Source: Candidatus Methanoplasma sp.
GTDB lineage: Archaea; Thermoplasmatota; Thermoplasmata; Methanomassiliicoccales; Methanomethylophilaceae
NCBI GenBank assembly: GCA_031256955.1
Contig: JAIRPP010000016.1
Span: 124,001 to 188,000 of the forward strand
Length of the DNA stretch: 64,000 nt
Reading direction: 5' to 3'
Part shown: positions 31,653 to 41,033 of the stretch, piece after piece
Numbering within the stretch: position 1 is the first letter of the stretch
Layout: every line of letters starts with the position of its first letter
Notes under the pieces: model-generated
Told to the model about the DNA's origin: nothing
Seen by the model: only the letters and a program-made list of their open reading frames with translations
Database searches by the model: none
Made by a program: the position numbers and the translations under genes

Positions 31653-32390
31653 ATGGATGTGCTTGCGAAGCTCGTCGTCGCGTTCGCGATATCGGTCGTT
31701 CTCTCGATAGCGGCGCACAGGCTGAGGATGCTGACCGCGGGCGGCGCGTGCGCCGCGCTCTTCGTAGGATACATAGTGGGGCTGTTCGGGTCCCTGGAAT
31801 GGCTCCTGGTCCTGACGGGGTTCACCGCCGCGGGGCTGGCCGCCACCCGCATAAGCCTGGGCCTGAAGCTCGGGATCGGGCTGGAGGAGGACGCCGGCGA
31901 GAGGACCCACCGCAACGTGCTGGGGGTCGGGATGCCGCCGTGCGCCGTCGCGGTGGCCTACACCCTGGTCAACCATTTCATAGGGGCGCGCTACAACGAC
32001 GAGCTCACCGTCGCATTCCTCTGCACCATAACGGTCGCGGCCGCCGACACGATGGCCAGCGAGATAGGGATCAGGGACGTGAGGGTCTGGCTCATAACCA
32101 GCTTCAAGAGGGTTAGGAGGGGCACTGACGGCGGCGTGTCCCCGTCGGGCATGGCGGCGGCGCTGGCGGGATCCGCCGTGTCCGCGGTCATCGGGTGGTC
32201 CGTGTTCTTCGGCGGGCTGGACGCGAGGGTCGCGATCCCCTTCGCCGCGGGAGTGGCGGGATGCCTGCTGGACAGCGTCCTCGGGGCGACCGTGGAATCC
32301 AAGGGGCTCATGTCGAAGTACGCCAACAACTGCGTCACCGCGATGGCGGGGGCGGCCATAGGGACGGCCCTGTTCTATTATCTCGGATGA
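31653..32390 (+). CDS. DUF92 membrane protein (polyprenyl phosphate kinase-like family)
   Basis: A 245-residue membrane protein with DTMASEIG and RRGTDGGVSPSG, the signature motifs of the DUF92/COG1836 family, whose plant member VTE6 phosphorylates phytyl phosphate. In archaea an isoprenoid-phosphate substrate is plausible but unproven. A TATA box TTTAAATAG at 31622-31630 is 25 bp before the ATG at 31653, so the message is leaderless. Six to seven membrane helices. Confidence 0.83.
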   Translation: MDVLAKLVVAFAISVVLSIAAHRLRMLTAGGACAALFVGYIVGLFGSLEWLLVLTGFTAAGLAATRISLGLKLGIGLEEDAGERTHRNVLGVGMPPCAVAVAYTLVNHFIGARYNDELTVAFLCTITVAAADTMASEIGIRDVRVWLITSFKRVRRGTDGGVSPSGMAAALAGSAVSAVIGWSVFFGGLDARVAIPFAAGVAGCLLDSVLGATVESKGLMSKYANNCVTAMAGAAIGTALFYYLG

Positions 32391-32439
32391 TCCGGGGCTC
32401 GCCCGGCCGATCGAGAGGGGCCGCCGCCGAGGCATGGAT

Positions 32440-32467
32440 GAAAAATAGCCGGGCGATTCCGCCCGGC
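32440..32467 (-). terminator. Hairpin and T-run after porB
   Basis: GCCGGGC (32448-32454) and GCCCGGC (32461-32467) form a 7-bp stem, followed on the minus strand by TATTTTT. Between it and the porB stop lie CGCCAAACCCCTTC and a second, longer hairpin (32482-32509). Confidence 0.7.
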
Positions 32468-32511
32468 CGGTGAAGGGGTTTGGCGCCGGGGGCTCGCGCC
32501 CCGGGCGCCGG

Positions 32512-33462
32512 TCAGAGCCCGCAGAGCCTGAGCAGGGTCTTCCACTTGCGGTCGACCTCGCTCTGGATGCTCTCGGCCACGCCGGCCCATCTGGGGTCGC
32601 TCAGGTGCTTGAACCTGCCCTGGGACTTGATCCATTCGGACACGGGCTTCTTCTCCGCCTTGCCCTCGGCTATCCTGAGGCTCTCGGCGGAGAGGGCGTA
32701 GTCCGTGCCGTTGACGACCTCGTACAGGGGCCAGACGCACGTCTCCGCCGCGAGGCGGGAGATGTTTATGGTCTGGTCGGACGGGAACCTCCATCCCCTG
32801 GGGCAGGGCGCTATGGCGTTTATGTACGCCGGCCCGCCGCACTCGAACGCCTTGGCGGACTTGGAGACCAGGTCCTTCCACGCGTGCGGGGCGACCTGCG
32901 CCACATAGGGTATCCCGTGCGCGGTCATGATCTGAGTCATGTCCTTGGGGAACTCCTTCTTCCCGGGGGACTCCTTCCCGGCCCAGGACGTGGTGGTGGA
33001 CGCGCCCCTGCCGGTCGCGCTGGACCTCTGTATCCCGGTGTTCATGTACGCCTCGTTGTTGAGGCAGACGAACACCATCTTGTGGCCCCTCTCCATGGCT
33101 CCCGAGAGCGCCTGGAGGCCGATGTCGTACGTCCCGCCGTCGCCGGCGAAGTTGACGAACTTTATCTCGCCCTCGATCTTGCCCTGCCTCTTGAGGGACT
33201 GGTACGCGGACTCCACGCCCGCGCACGTGGCCGCGCCGTTGCCGAACGCGGTGTGTATGTACGGGACGTTCCACGACGTGTACGGGAATATGGTCGTGGA
33301 GACCTCGAAGCACCCGGTGGAGCAGGAGACGACCACGTCGTCCTCCGTGCCCATCAGGACCTGCCTCGCTATTATGGACTCGGGGCATCCGGCGCACAGC
33401 CTGTGCCCGCTCGCCAGCCTGTCCGGGGACCTGCTGAGCTCCTTGAGGGATGTGGCGGTCAC
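32512..33462 (-). CDS. porB: Pyruvate:ferredoxin oxidoreductase beta subunit
   Basis: A 316-residue thiamine-diphosphate subunit. Seen are the N-terminal CAGCPE cysteines, the thiamine site GDGGTYDIGLQALSGA and CLNNEAYMNTGIQRS, and a further cysteine in APCPRGW, as expected for the archaeal four-subunit enzyme that converts pyruvate and CoA to acetyl-CoA, CO2 and reduced ferredoxin (or the reverse for carbon fixation). The start is a GTG at 33462 overlapping the porA stop (GTGA). The 687-residue track ORF is a read-back through porA in the wrong frame. Confidence 0.95.
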   Translation of the reverse strand: MTATSLKELSRSPDRLASGHRLCAGCPESIIARQVLMGTEDDVVVSCSTGCFEVSTTIFPYTSWNVPYIHTAFGNGAATCAGVESAYQSLKRQGKIEGEIKFVNFAGDGGTYDIGLQALSGAMERGHKMVFVCLNNEAYMNTGIQRSSATGRGASTTTSWAGKESPGKKEFPKDMTQIMTAHGIPYVAQVAPHAWKDLVSKSAKAFECGGPAYINAIAPCPRGWRFPSDQTINISRLAAETCVWPLYEVVNGTDYALSAESLRIAEGKAEKKPVSEWIKSQGRFKHLSDPRWAGVAESIQSEVDRKWKTLLRLCGL

Positions 33463-34631
33463 TGGACCACCCCCAGGTAGTTGACCCTCTTCGCCCTGCC
33501 TTCTATGGAATCCGCGAGCGCCTTCTTGAAATCCGATACCATGGTGTCCGCCCCTCCGAGGCCGTATATGTAGTTGTACATCGCGGGCACGGAGCCGTTC
33601 TCCATGGCCGCGGCCACTATCTCCGGGAACATCGGGCCGTACGACCCGACGCTCAGGTGCCTGTCCATCACGACGACCGTCTTCTTGCCCCTCATGGTGC
33701 GCGCGAGGTCCGCTATGGGCCAGGGCCTGTAGAGGCGGGGCATGGCGACCCCGACCTTGTACCCCTCGTGCCTGAGCCTGTCCACCGCCTCCCTCATGGT
33801 GCCGAAGGAGGACCCCAGGACTATGGCTATCGCCTCCGCGTCGTCGCACCTGTACTCCTCGACCGCCTCGTACCTCCTGCCGGACACCGCCTCGAACTCG
33901 CAGAAGACCTCCTTCGCGACCTCCAGCGCCTTGTCCATGGCCAGGACCGTCTGGTACTTGTGCGGGAAGTAGTACAGCGGGCCGTCGAGCAGGTTGTGGG
34001 ACACGGGATGCGCCACGTCCAGCAGCGGGTGCAGCGGCTTGTGCTCGCCCACGAACTTCTTGACGACCGCGTCGTCCAGCGGGGCCATCCTCTCGGTGGC
34101 GTGGGTCAGTATGAACCCGTCCAGGTTCACCAGGCACGGCAGCTGGACCTCGTGGTGCTCCGCTATCCTCGGCGCGATTATGGACATGTCGTACGCCTGC
34201 TGCACGTTCTCGGCGAACAGGGTGATCCACCCGCAGTCCCTGGCGGACATTACGTCGCCGTGGTCGTTGTTGATGTTGATCGGGCCGCTGACCGCTCTGT
34301 TGGCGACGGCCATTATGACCGGGACCCTCATGGACGACGCTATGGGGAGCATCTCCCACATGTACGCCAGCCCCTGCGACGCGGTCGCGGTGAACGTCCT
34401 CGCCCCGGCGGACGCGGACGTGGTGCAGAGGGTGAGCGCGCTGTGCTCCGACTCCACGCATACGAACTCCGTGGAGACCTCCCCGTCCGCCACGTACTCC
34501 GCGAACTTCTCGACTATGATCGTCTGCGGCGTTATGGGGTACGCCGCGCAGACGTCGGGATCGATCTGCTTCCACGCCAGCGCGACCGCGGAGTCCCCGT
34601 TTATCGCTATGTCCGTGTGATGGCCGCTCAT
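33459..34631 (-). CDS. porA: Pyruvate:ferredoxin oxidoreductase alpha subunit
   Basis: A 390-residue subunit with YPITPQTIIVEKFAE near the start and the family motif ESEHSAL, plus the FTATASQGLAYM segment. With porG, porD and porB it makes the complete PorGDAB complex. I use the ATG at 34631, which overlaps the porD stop (ATGA); the track version from 34790 runs back through porD out of frame. Confidence 0.95.
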   Translation of the reverse strand: MSGHHTDIAINGDSAVALAWKQIDPDVCAAYPITPQTIIVEKFAEYVADGEVSTEFVCVESEHSALTLCTTSASAGARTFTATASQGLAYMWEMLPIASSMRVPVIMAVANRAVSGPININNDHGDVMSARDCGWITLFAENVQQAYDMSIIAPRIAEHHEVQLPCLVNLDGFILTHATERMAPLDDAVVKKFVGEHKPLHPLLDVAHPVSHNLLDGPLYYFPHKYQTVLAMDKALEVAKEVFCEFEAVSGRRYEAVEEYRCDDAEAIAIVLGSSFGTMREAVDRLRHEGYKVGVAMPRLYRPWPIADLARTMRGKKTVVVMDRHLSVGSYGPMFPEIVAAAMENGSVPAMYNYIYGLGGADTMVSDFKKALADSIEGRAKRVNYLGVVQ

Positions 34632-34912
34632 GCCCTCTCCTCCGTCATGGATATGGCGTCCTTCGGGCACGCCTCGGCGCATATGCCGCAGCCCTTGCAG
34701 TGGCTGAGCTTGAAGCCCTCCAGCTTGGCGTCCTTGACGACGACGCAGCTGTCGGGGCAGTAGATCCAGCACGTGAGGCAGTTTATGCACTTCCCGCGGT
34801 CCAGGACGGGGGTCTGGCTGCGCCAGTCCCCGGTCTTGAACTCCTCGGAGTTGCCCGCCTTGAGGACGCGGTCCCCTATGGCCATCGCTCTGTAGTCGGC
34901 TATGTTGACCAT
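34628..34912 (-). CDS. porD: Pyruvate:ferredoxin oxidoreductase delta (ferredoxin) subunit
   Basis: A 94-residue ferredoxin subunit with two 4Fe-4S motifs, CINCLTCWIYCP and CKGCGICAEACP. It passes electrons from the thiamine site to external ferredoxin. Start ATG 34912 shares its A with the porG stop. The 166-residue track version is extended through porG in another frame. Confidence 0.95.
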   Translation of the reverse strand: MVNIADYRAMAIGDRVLKAGNSEEFKTGDWRSQTPVLDRGKCINCLTCWIYCPDSCVVVKDAKLEGFKLSHCKGCGICAEACPKDAISMTEERA

Positions 34913-35469
34913 CACTTCACCTCCTCGTACGCCCTCTTCAGGGCGGCGACGTTCTTGTCTATGACCGCCTTGCTGAACTTGCCCTCGAACTTCGAGACCA
35001 GGTTCTCCTCCATCTCCTCGTAGGATATGATCGGCCTGACCTTGACGAGCGCGCCCAGCATGGACGTGTTGGCCATGGGCCTGCCCATCTCCTCGGTGGA
35101 GATCCTGGTCGCGTCCACCGCGTGGCACTTCCTGTCCGTGCCTATGGCTTTGCGGAGGGCCTCCGGCGTGCCGGGGTAGTTGGCTATTATGACCCCGTCC
35201 TCCTTCAGCCCCCTGGCGACGTCGACGTGGCCGACCAGGGTGGGATCGACCACTATGACGATGTCGGGCTCGTAGACCTGGGTGTGGACCCTTATGGGGT
35301 TGTCCGAGATCCTGGCGAACGCCCTTATGGGGGCGCCCATCCTCTCGGGACCGAACTCGGGGAAGGCTTTCACGTATTTCCCCGCGTATATGGTGGCCTC
35401 GGCGAGTATCTCATTCGCTGTGACGATACCCTGGCCCCCCCTTCCATGCCAGCAGATTTCAGTATCCAT
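34912..35469 (-). CDS. porG: Pyruvate:ferredoxin oxidoreductase gamma subunit
   Basis: A 185-residue subunit beginning EICWHGRGGQGIVTA, the canonical start of PorG/OorC/VorC gamma chains. First gene of the porG-D-A-B operon, all joined by one- to four-base overlaps. Alternative 2-oxoacid oxidoreductases share this fold, but the subunit order and the PorA/PorB motifs favour pyruvate. The promoter carries a perfect 16-bp palindrome at 35486. Confidence 0.94.
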   Translation of the reverse strand: MDTEICWHGRGGQGIVTANEILAEATIYAGKYVKAFPEFGPERMGAPIRAFARISDNPIRVHTQVYEPDIVIVVDPTLVGHVDVARGLKEDGVIIANYPGTPEALRKAIGTDRKCHAVDATRISTEEMGRPMANTSMLGALVKVRPIISYEEMEENLVSKFEGKFSKAVIDKNVAALKRAYEEVK

Positions 35470-35485
35470 GGTGAATCAACTAAAA

Positions 35486-35501
35486 AGACGAATATTCGTC
35501 T
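35486..35501. promoter_or_regulatory. Perfect 16-bp palindrome at the por operon promoter
   Basis: AGACGAATATTCGTCT lies between the minus-strand TATA-like TTTAAATC (about 35505-35512) and the porG ATG at 35469. Its place over or just after the transcription start suggests an operator for a dimeric repressor. No second copy was noticed in the window. Confidence 0.65.
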
Positions 35502-35669
35502 CTGATTTAAACCCTTGCGTGGTTCGCGCTTCGAAATGCGTTAAATATTAAATAAACGCCATAAAACACAAATCAACTACGCTTTTGCTATGAAAAACGA
35601 TTTTTTATTCCGAATTTCGAAGAAGCGCTCGCATCGCTCCGAGAGCCGCGGAGCCCTTCTCGAAACTGC
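35502..35669. other. AT-rich spacer between por operon promoter and aquaporin 3' end
   Basis: Unusually AT-rich for this genome, with TTAAATATTAAATAA (about 35541-35555) that could supply further TATA elements for the minus-strand por promoter, and two TTCGAA-containing segments (around 35531 and 35616). No gene seen. Confidence 0.4.
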
Positions 35670-35710
35670 CGGGAAAGAGAAGAGAAAGGGCCCGGGCGCG
35701 CCGGCGCGCC
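35670..35710 (-). terminator. Palindrome and pyrimidine run after the aquaporin gene
   Basis: The 16-bp palindrome GGCGCGCCGGCGCGCC (35695-35710) is followed on the minus strand by CCCTTTCTCTTCTCTTTC. Just before it comes GGCCAAACGCCC, a variant of the CAAAC 3'-end motif. Confidence 0.55.
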
Positions 35711-35736
35711 AGGGCGTTTGGCCGGGGCCGCGCCCC

Positions 35737-36444
35737 TCAGTCCTCGGGGCTCCCGCGCCCGTACAGCCCTATGAAGGCCAGCGCGGCGACCGCCGCGCCT
35801 ATGAGAGGCGCGACGATGAAGACCCAAAGCTCCGGCAGGGACGTGCTCAGGTCGGAGAACAGGGCGGGCCCTATGCTCCTGGCCGGGTTGACAGAGGTCC
35901 CCGTCAGGGGTATGCCCACTATGTGCACGAAAGTCAGCGTGAGCCCGATCACGATCCCCGCGACCGCCCCGTTGGACTTGCGGGAGGTCGCGCCCAGGAC
36001 CGCGAAGACGAATATGAACGTCAGGATCGCCTCGGCCAGGATCGCCGCGCCCGCGCCTATGGCGGTGAAGCCGTTGGACCCCAGGGCCCCGCCGGTGTGG
36101 TCGATGAGGCCGCCGGCGTCCACCAGCCCCCAGAGGAGGGCCGCGCCGATTATCGCGCCTATGACTTGGAATATGACGTACCCTATGAAGTCGGCGACGC
36201 CGATCCTCTTGGCGATGAGCGCTCCGAGCGACACCGCAGGGTTTATGTGGCAGCCCGAGACGGGCCCTATGACGTACGCCGCCGCCACTATGGCCAGGCC
36301 GAACGCGAGCGCGACGGCCAGATGGCCCCCGCCGACGTCCGCGCCCAGGAACACGGCCGAGCCGCACCCCATGAAGACCAGGATCGCCGTTCCGATCAGC
36401 TCTGCGAAATATTTCCTCAGAATGTTGGCTTTGTTTGATTCCAT
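35737..36444 (-). CDS. Aquaporin (MIP family)
   Basis: A 235-residue channel with six membrane helices and both half-helix boxes, CHINPAVSLG and TSVNPARSIGPAL. The methanogen AqpM group, which passes water, glycerol and perhaps small gases or CO2, is the nearest known type. The start is the ATG at 36444 (MESNKANILRKYF); the track's extra 19 residues are not typical of the family. Monocistronic, with its own terminator. Confidence 0.92.
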   Translation of the reverse strand: MESNKANILRKYFAELIGTAILVFMGCGSAVFLGADVGGGHLAVALAFGLAIVAAAYVIGPVSGCHINPAVSLGALIAKRIGVADFIGYVIFQVIGAIIGAALLWGLVDAGGLIDHTGGALGSNGFTAIGAGAAILAEAILTFIFVFAVLGATSRKSNGAVAGIVIGLTLTFVHIVGIPLTGTSVNPARSIGPALFSDLSTSLPELWVFIVAPLIGAAVAALAFIGLYGRGSPED

Positions 36445-36620
36445 CGATTCATCCGCCCCCCCTCCCCGCGACAGCGGGGCGGGTCGCCCGTGGATCGACA
36501 TGCCGCATATATCAACGTGGCGGGGCCGCTCCAGGTCCCGCGCCCGGATTAACTATATAATAAAGCGACAGGTTCCCGCATCACCGCCCGGCAAGACACG
36601 CCCGGAGGAGAGGATTGGCG

Positions 36621-39560
36621 ATGATAAAGCAGGTCCGCGCGAATTATGACGCACCGACGATCGAGAGAGAGGTCAGGGGGCGCTGGGAGTCCGAGCGCCT
36701 ATACGAGAGGACGAAGGAGCTGAGGTCGGGAGGGGAGAGGCTGAACTTCCTCGACGGGCCGCCGTACACCACGGGGTCCATACACCTGGGCACGGCCATG
36801 AACAAGACCGTGAAGGACGTCCTGATAAGGTACTGGAGGATGAAGGGCTACAACGTGCGCGACCAGCCCGGGTTCGACATGCACGGCCTGCCCATAGAGG
36901 TGCAGGTGGAGAAGAAGATCGGGGTGCACTCCAAGAAAGAGATCGAGGAGATGGGCATAGACAGGTTCGTGGACATCTGCAAGAGGCACGCCACAGAGCT
37001 CCGCGCCAGCATGACGGAGCAGTTCAAGCAGCTGGGGGTGTGGATGGATTGGGACAGGCCCTACCAGACGCTCCTCCCGGAATTCATAGAGTCCGCCTGG
37101 TGGACCGTCGGCAAGGCCCATGAGAAGGGGCTCCTGGGGCCTGCGTCCAGGGTGGTCACCTGGTGCCCCAGGTGCGAGACCGCCATAGCGGACGCGGAGA
37201 TGGAGTACAGCGACGAGACGGACCCGTCGATCATGGTCAGGTTCCCCCTGAAGGGCGACCCGGGCGCGTCCCTGGTCATATGGACCACCACGCCCTGGAC
37301 GCTGCCGTCCAACATGGCGGTGGCGGCGCACCCTGACAAAACCTATGCGAAGGCCAGGCTCTCCGGCCCCAAGGGGGCCGAGACGGTCGTGTGCATGGAG
37401 TCCAGGCTGGAGCACGTCGCGAGGGAGGGCGGGTTCGAGGGCTTCGAGGTCCTGGAGAGGCTCCAGGGGAGGGAGCTGGAGGGGCTGGAGTACGAGCCCC
37501 CGTTCGACATATCCCCGGACGCGCTGAAGAGGACGGAGAACACGTACCGCGTGGCCCTGGCGGATTACGTTGAAGACGACAACACGGGGCTCGTCCACAC
37601 CGCCCCCGGCTTCGGGCCAGACGACTTCATGACGGGGAAGAGGTACGGCTTGGCCCCGTTCTGCCCGGTGGGCGAATCGGGCAGGTTCACGGACGGCTTC
37701 CCCATGATGGCCGGGAAGAAGGTCAGGGCGTCCAACGACGACATCGTGAAATACCTTGGCGAGAAGGGGATCCTCTTCGCATCCGGCAAGATAAAGCACA
37801 GGTACGGCCACTGCTGGAGGTGCAAGTCCCCCGTGATCTACAGGAACACGCGCCAGTGGTTCATAGACGTTCCCAAGGTGAAGGACGGGATGCTGGCGGA
37901 GATAGACCGCGTGAAGTGGGTCCCCGACTGGGCGGGGGCGGCCAGGGAGAGGAACTGGGTGGAGGGCGCGAGGGAATGGTGCGTCACCCGCCAGAGGTAC
38001 TGGGGCATACCGCTCCCCGTGTGGGAGTGCGGGTGCGGGGAGACGAGGGTGGCCTCGCAGTACTCCGACCTCCGCGAGGGCGAGGGGTACACAGAGGGCA
38101 TGGACCCCCACCGCCCGTGGATAGACGGGGTGACGTTCAAGTGCGGGTGCGGCGGGACCATGCGCAGGGTCAAGGACGTCATGGACGTCTGGTTCGATTC
38201 CGGAGTGGCGGGCTGGGCGCAGTTCGGCTACCCCGCGAAGAGGGAGGAGTTCGAGGCGTGGGGCGGGCAGGCGGGCTTCATAGTGGAGGCGCACGACCAG
38301 ACCAGGGGATGGTTCTACACGCAGCTGGGCGCGGGGATGGCCGCCTTCGGCCGCGCGCCCTACGACGAGGTCATGATGCACGGCTGGGTGCTGGACCCCA
38401 AGGGGCAGAAGATGTCCAAGTCCCTCGGAAACGTCATAGAGCCGCTGGAGATCATAAACGAGCTGGGGGCGGACTCCCTCAGGCTCTACCTGATCAAGTC
38501 CAACGCGCCGTGGGAGGACACCGCGTTCCAGAAGGACGGCCCGAAGAACGCCAGGAAGGTCCTGAACACGTATTGGAACGTGGTCAACTTCGCGTCCACG
38601 TACATGAGCATGGACGGGTACGACCCCGGCGCGCACTCGCTCGAGTCCGTGTCCGGGCGCCTCAGGGGCGAGGACAGGTGGATGATCTCCAGGACGGAGA
38701 AGATGAGGCGCGCGGTCACCGCCGCCCTCGAGGCCAGGGAGCTGCACAAGGCGGCCCGCGCCATAGAGGACTACGTCTCGGAGGACCTGTCCAGATGGTA
38801 CGTCCGCCTGGTCAGGGACAGGAGCTGGGCGGAGGACGAGGGCTCCGCCGGCGACAAGGAGGCGTCCTACTTCACGCTGCGCTACGCGGTGATGGCGGCC
38901 GCCGTCGCCATGGCGCCCATAGCCCCGCACATAGCGGAGGAGGTCTACGGCCACATGGGAGGGGCGCTCGCGTCCGTGCACATGGAGGACTGGGACGCGG
39001 GCGACGAGAGCCTGATCGACGAGGGGCTGGAGCGCAGCATGGCCCTGGTCCAGAACGTGATCGAGATCGTCGCGGCCGAGAGGGCCAAGATGGGCAGCAA
39101 GCTCAGGTGGCCCCTCAAGGGGATCTCCATACGCGGGAGGGACGCGGGCTCGGAGGAGGCCGTGAAGGCGTTCGGCGGGGTGCTGGCGCAGCAGGGCAAC
39201 GTCAAGAGCGTGACGTACGGGGAGCTGAGCGGGGAGGCGATACCGTTCGCGGAGGGGGACATATCCATAGACTTCGAGGTCACCCCCGAGATAGAGGCCG
39301 AGGGGTACGCGAGGGAGCTCATACGCCGGATACAGCAGATGAGGAAGGACATGAGGCTCAGCGTGGAGAGGCACATAAACTGCGACGTGCGCGCGGAGCA
39401 GCGCCTCGTCGGGCTCCTGGAGCCGTGGGCGGGCCACATAGCGGGGGAGGTCAGGGCCAGGAAGCTGGTCTTCACGGACAGCCCCGGCGGGGACGACGTG
39501 AAGGTGTGGGACGTGGACGGGAAGGAGATGGAGATAGGGATCTCGCCCGCGGAGCAGTGA
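36621..39560 (+). CDS. ileS: Isoleucyl-tRNA synthetase
   Basis: A 979-residue class I aminoacyl-tRNA synthetase. The HIGH-type motif appears as GSIHLGTAMNK at about residue 55 and the KMSKS loop as GQKMSKSLGNVI near residue 600; the editing domain and the WCPRCETAIADAE segment are in their usual places, and the anticodon-binding region follows. GGAGGAG is 10 bases before the ATG at 36621; the track's TTG at 36615 is too close to it. TATA-like sequence AACTATATAATAAAG lies near 36550. Confidence 0.96.
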   Translation: MIKQVRANYDAPTIEREVRGRWESERLYERTKELRSGGERLNFLDGPPYTTGSIHLGTAMNKTVKDVLIRYWRMKGYNVRDQPGFDMHGLPIEVQVEKKIGVHSKKEIEEMGIDRFVDICKRHATELRASMTEQFKQLGVWMDWDRPYQTLLPEFIESAWWTVGKAHEKGLLGPASRVVTWCPRCETAIADAEMEYSDETDPSIMVRFPLKGDPGASLVIWTTTPWTLPSNMAVAAHPDKTYAKARLSGPKGAETVVCMESRLEHVAREGGFEGFEVLERLQGRELEGLEYEPPFDISPDALKRTENTYRVALADYVEDDNTGLVHTAPGFGPDDFMTGKRYGLAPFCPVGESGRFTDGFPMMAGKKVRASNDDIVKYLGEKGILFASGKIKHRYGHCWRCKSPVIYRNTRQWFIDVPKVKDGMLAEIDRVKWVPDWAGAARERNWVEGAREWCVTRQRYWGIPLPVWECGCGETRVASQYSDLREGEGYTEGMDPHRPWIDGVTFKCGCGGTMRRVKDVMDVWFDSGVAGWAQFGYPAKREEFEAWGGQAGFIVEAHDQTRGWFYTQLGAGMAAFGRAPYDEVMMHGWVLDPKGQKMSKSLGNVIEPLEIINELGADSLRLYLIKSNAPWEDTAFQKDGPKNARKVLNTYWNVVNFASTYMSMDGYDPGAHSLESVSGRLRGEDRWMISRTEKMRRAVTAALEARELHKAARAIEDYVSEDLSRWYVRLVRDRSWAEDEGSAGDKEASYFTLRYAVMAAAVAMAPIAPHIAEEVYGHMGGALASVHMEDWDAGDESLIDEGLERSMALVQNVIEIVAAERAKMGSKLRWPLKGISIRGRDAGSEEAVKAFGGVLAQQGNVKSVTYGELSGEAIPFAEGDISIDFEVTPEIEAEGYARELIRRIQQMRKDMRLSVERHINCDVRAEQRLVGLLEPWAGHIAGEVRARKLVFTDSPGGDDVKVWDVDGKEMEIGISPAEQ

Positions 39561-39635
39561 GCCCCGGAAACATGTTCGTGCGGCGGGGGGCGAGAGCCTC
39601 CCGCCGAGTCCTTTTCATCCGCCCTGACCGCAGTT

Positions 39636-39719
39636 TATGAAAAACCTTCAATGACTTTTATGAAAAACCTTCATTTACTTCAATGAAAAACCTTCAATAA
39701 CCTTTATGAAAAAATCTAT
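39636..39719. repeat. Phased repeat array upstream of DUF4143 ATPase 2, period 23 bp
   Basis: TATGAAAAACCTTCA (or one-base variants) starts at 39636, 39659, 39682 and 39705, exactly 23 bp apart; the fourth is TATGAAAAAATCTAT. The linkers are also alike (ATGACTTT, TTTACTTC, ATAACCTT). The last unit ends 26 bp before the start codon and overlaps a TATA-like CTATATTTG. The unit sequence is unrelated to that of array 1. Confidence 0.88.
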
Positions 39720-39745
39720 ATTTGTTCAGAACGCATGTCTCATCC

Positions 39746-41023
39746 ATGGCTTTGACCATGGAGGGCTACAGGCCCAGGCTCATGGACGCCCATATAAGCG
39801 GCATGATGAAGGCGTTCGGGGCCGTGTGCGTAGAGGGGCCGAAATGGTGCGGGAAGACGTGGACGTCCCTGAGCCACGCCGACAGCGCGTTCGACGTCGG
39901 AGACAAGAGCGGCGGCTTCCAGAACAGGATGCTGGCGTCCATGGATCCCGACGTCGCGCTCCGGGGCGCGGAGCCGCGCCTGATCGACGAATGGCAGGAG
40001 GCCCCGGCCATATGGGACGCAGTGCGCGCGGAGGTCGACTCGAGCGCCGCCAAAGGAAGGTTCATACTGTCCGGGTCGTCGACGCCCAGGGCGAAGGGGG
40101 TGATGCACAGCGGGGCCGGGCGCATAGGCTCGGTCAGGATGCGCACGATGTCCCTGTTCGAATCGGGGGATTCCGGAGGTCAGGCGTCCCTGAGGGACAT
40201 TTTCGGGCGGGGGCTCAGCATGACCGACTGCGGGGAGACGGGGCTGGAGAGGCTTGCGCATCTGGCGGTCCGCGGCGGATGGCCGGGGTCCATAGGGCTC
40301 GGCGGCGATCTATGCGGGCTGGTCCCCAGGGACTATCTGGAGAAGGCGGCGAGGGACGCCGCCAGGCTCGACGGCAGGGAGCGCGATTCCGAGAAGATGC
40401 GCATGCTGATCAGGTCCCTAGCCCGCAACGAGAGCACCCTCGCCGGCAAGGAGGCGCTCAAGAGGGACATGATGGGCTCGGACGGGGAGAGGATCTCGGA
40501 CAACACCCTGTCCGAATACCTGGACTGCCTCGGCCGCATGTTCCTGACGGACGACCAGCCGTCTTTCAGCCCGAACTCGAGATCGTCCGTGCGCGTCGGG
40601 AAATCCGGCAAGAGGCATCTGGCGGACCCGTCCCTGGCGGTCGCCGCCCTCGAGATGGGCGCGGAGGGCCTCGTCAGAGACTTGAAGACGTTCGGATTCA
40701 TATTCGAGGCCATGTGCGCCCGCGACCTGCGCATATACGCCGAGGCGTCCGGAGGCAGGCTGTCCCACTATCGGGACGGCAACGGCAACGAGATCGACGC
40801 GGTGGTGGAGATGCGCGACGGGTCGTGGGGCGCGTTCGAGGCGAAGCTGGGCGCGGACGGGGTCGACGAGGCTGCGGAGAACCTGCTGAGGATAGCGAAG
40901 CTGCTGGAGAGGAACGGGGCGAGGCCCCCGAGCGCGCTGTGCGTGGTGTGCGGGGCGGCCAGGTACGCGTACCGCCGCCCCGACGGGGTGCACGTGGCCC
41001 CCCTGACGTCCCTGCGGGACTGA
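39746..41023 (+). CDS. AAA ATPase with DUF4143 region (locus 2)
   Basis: A 425-residue ATPase of the same broad family as the proteins at 941 and 52007 but with low resemblance to them. Seen are Walker A EGPKWCGKTWTS, a Walker B-like PRLIDEWQE, the sensor motif FILSGSS, and near the C-terminus the nuclease-like pattern EIDAVVEM...GAFEAKLGADG. The start is ATG 39746 (MALTMEGYRPR); the track's TTG at 39722 lies in the repeat-bearing leader. Function unknown. Confidence 0.88.
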   Translation: MALTMEGYRPRLMDAHISGMMKAFGAVCVEGPKWCGKTWTSLSHADSAFDVGDKSGGFQNRMLASMDPDVALRGAEPRLIDEWQEAPAIWDAVRAEVDSSAAKGRFILSGSSTPRAKGVMHSGAGRIGSVRMRTMSLFESGDSGGQASLRDIFGRGLSMTDCGETGLERLAHLAVRGGWPGSIGLGGDLCGLVPRDYLEKAARDAARLDGRERDSEKMRMLIRSLARNESTLAGKEALKRDMMGSDGERISDNTLSEYLDCLGRMFLTDDQPSFSPNSRSSVRVGKSGKRHLADPSLAVAALEMGAEGLVRDLKTFGFIFEAMCARDLRIYAEASGGRLSHYRDGNGNEIDAVVEMRDGSWGAFEAKLGADGVDEAAENLLRIAKLLERNGARPPSALCVVCGAARYAYRRPDGVHVAPLTSLRD

Positions 41024-41033
41024 CCCCGGGGGA

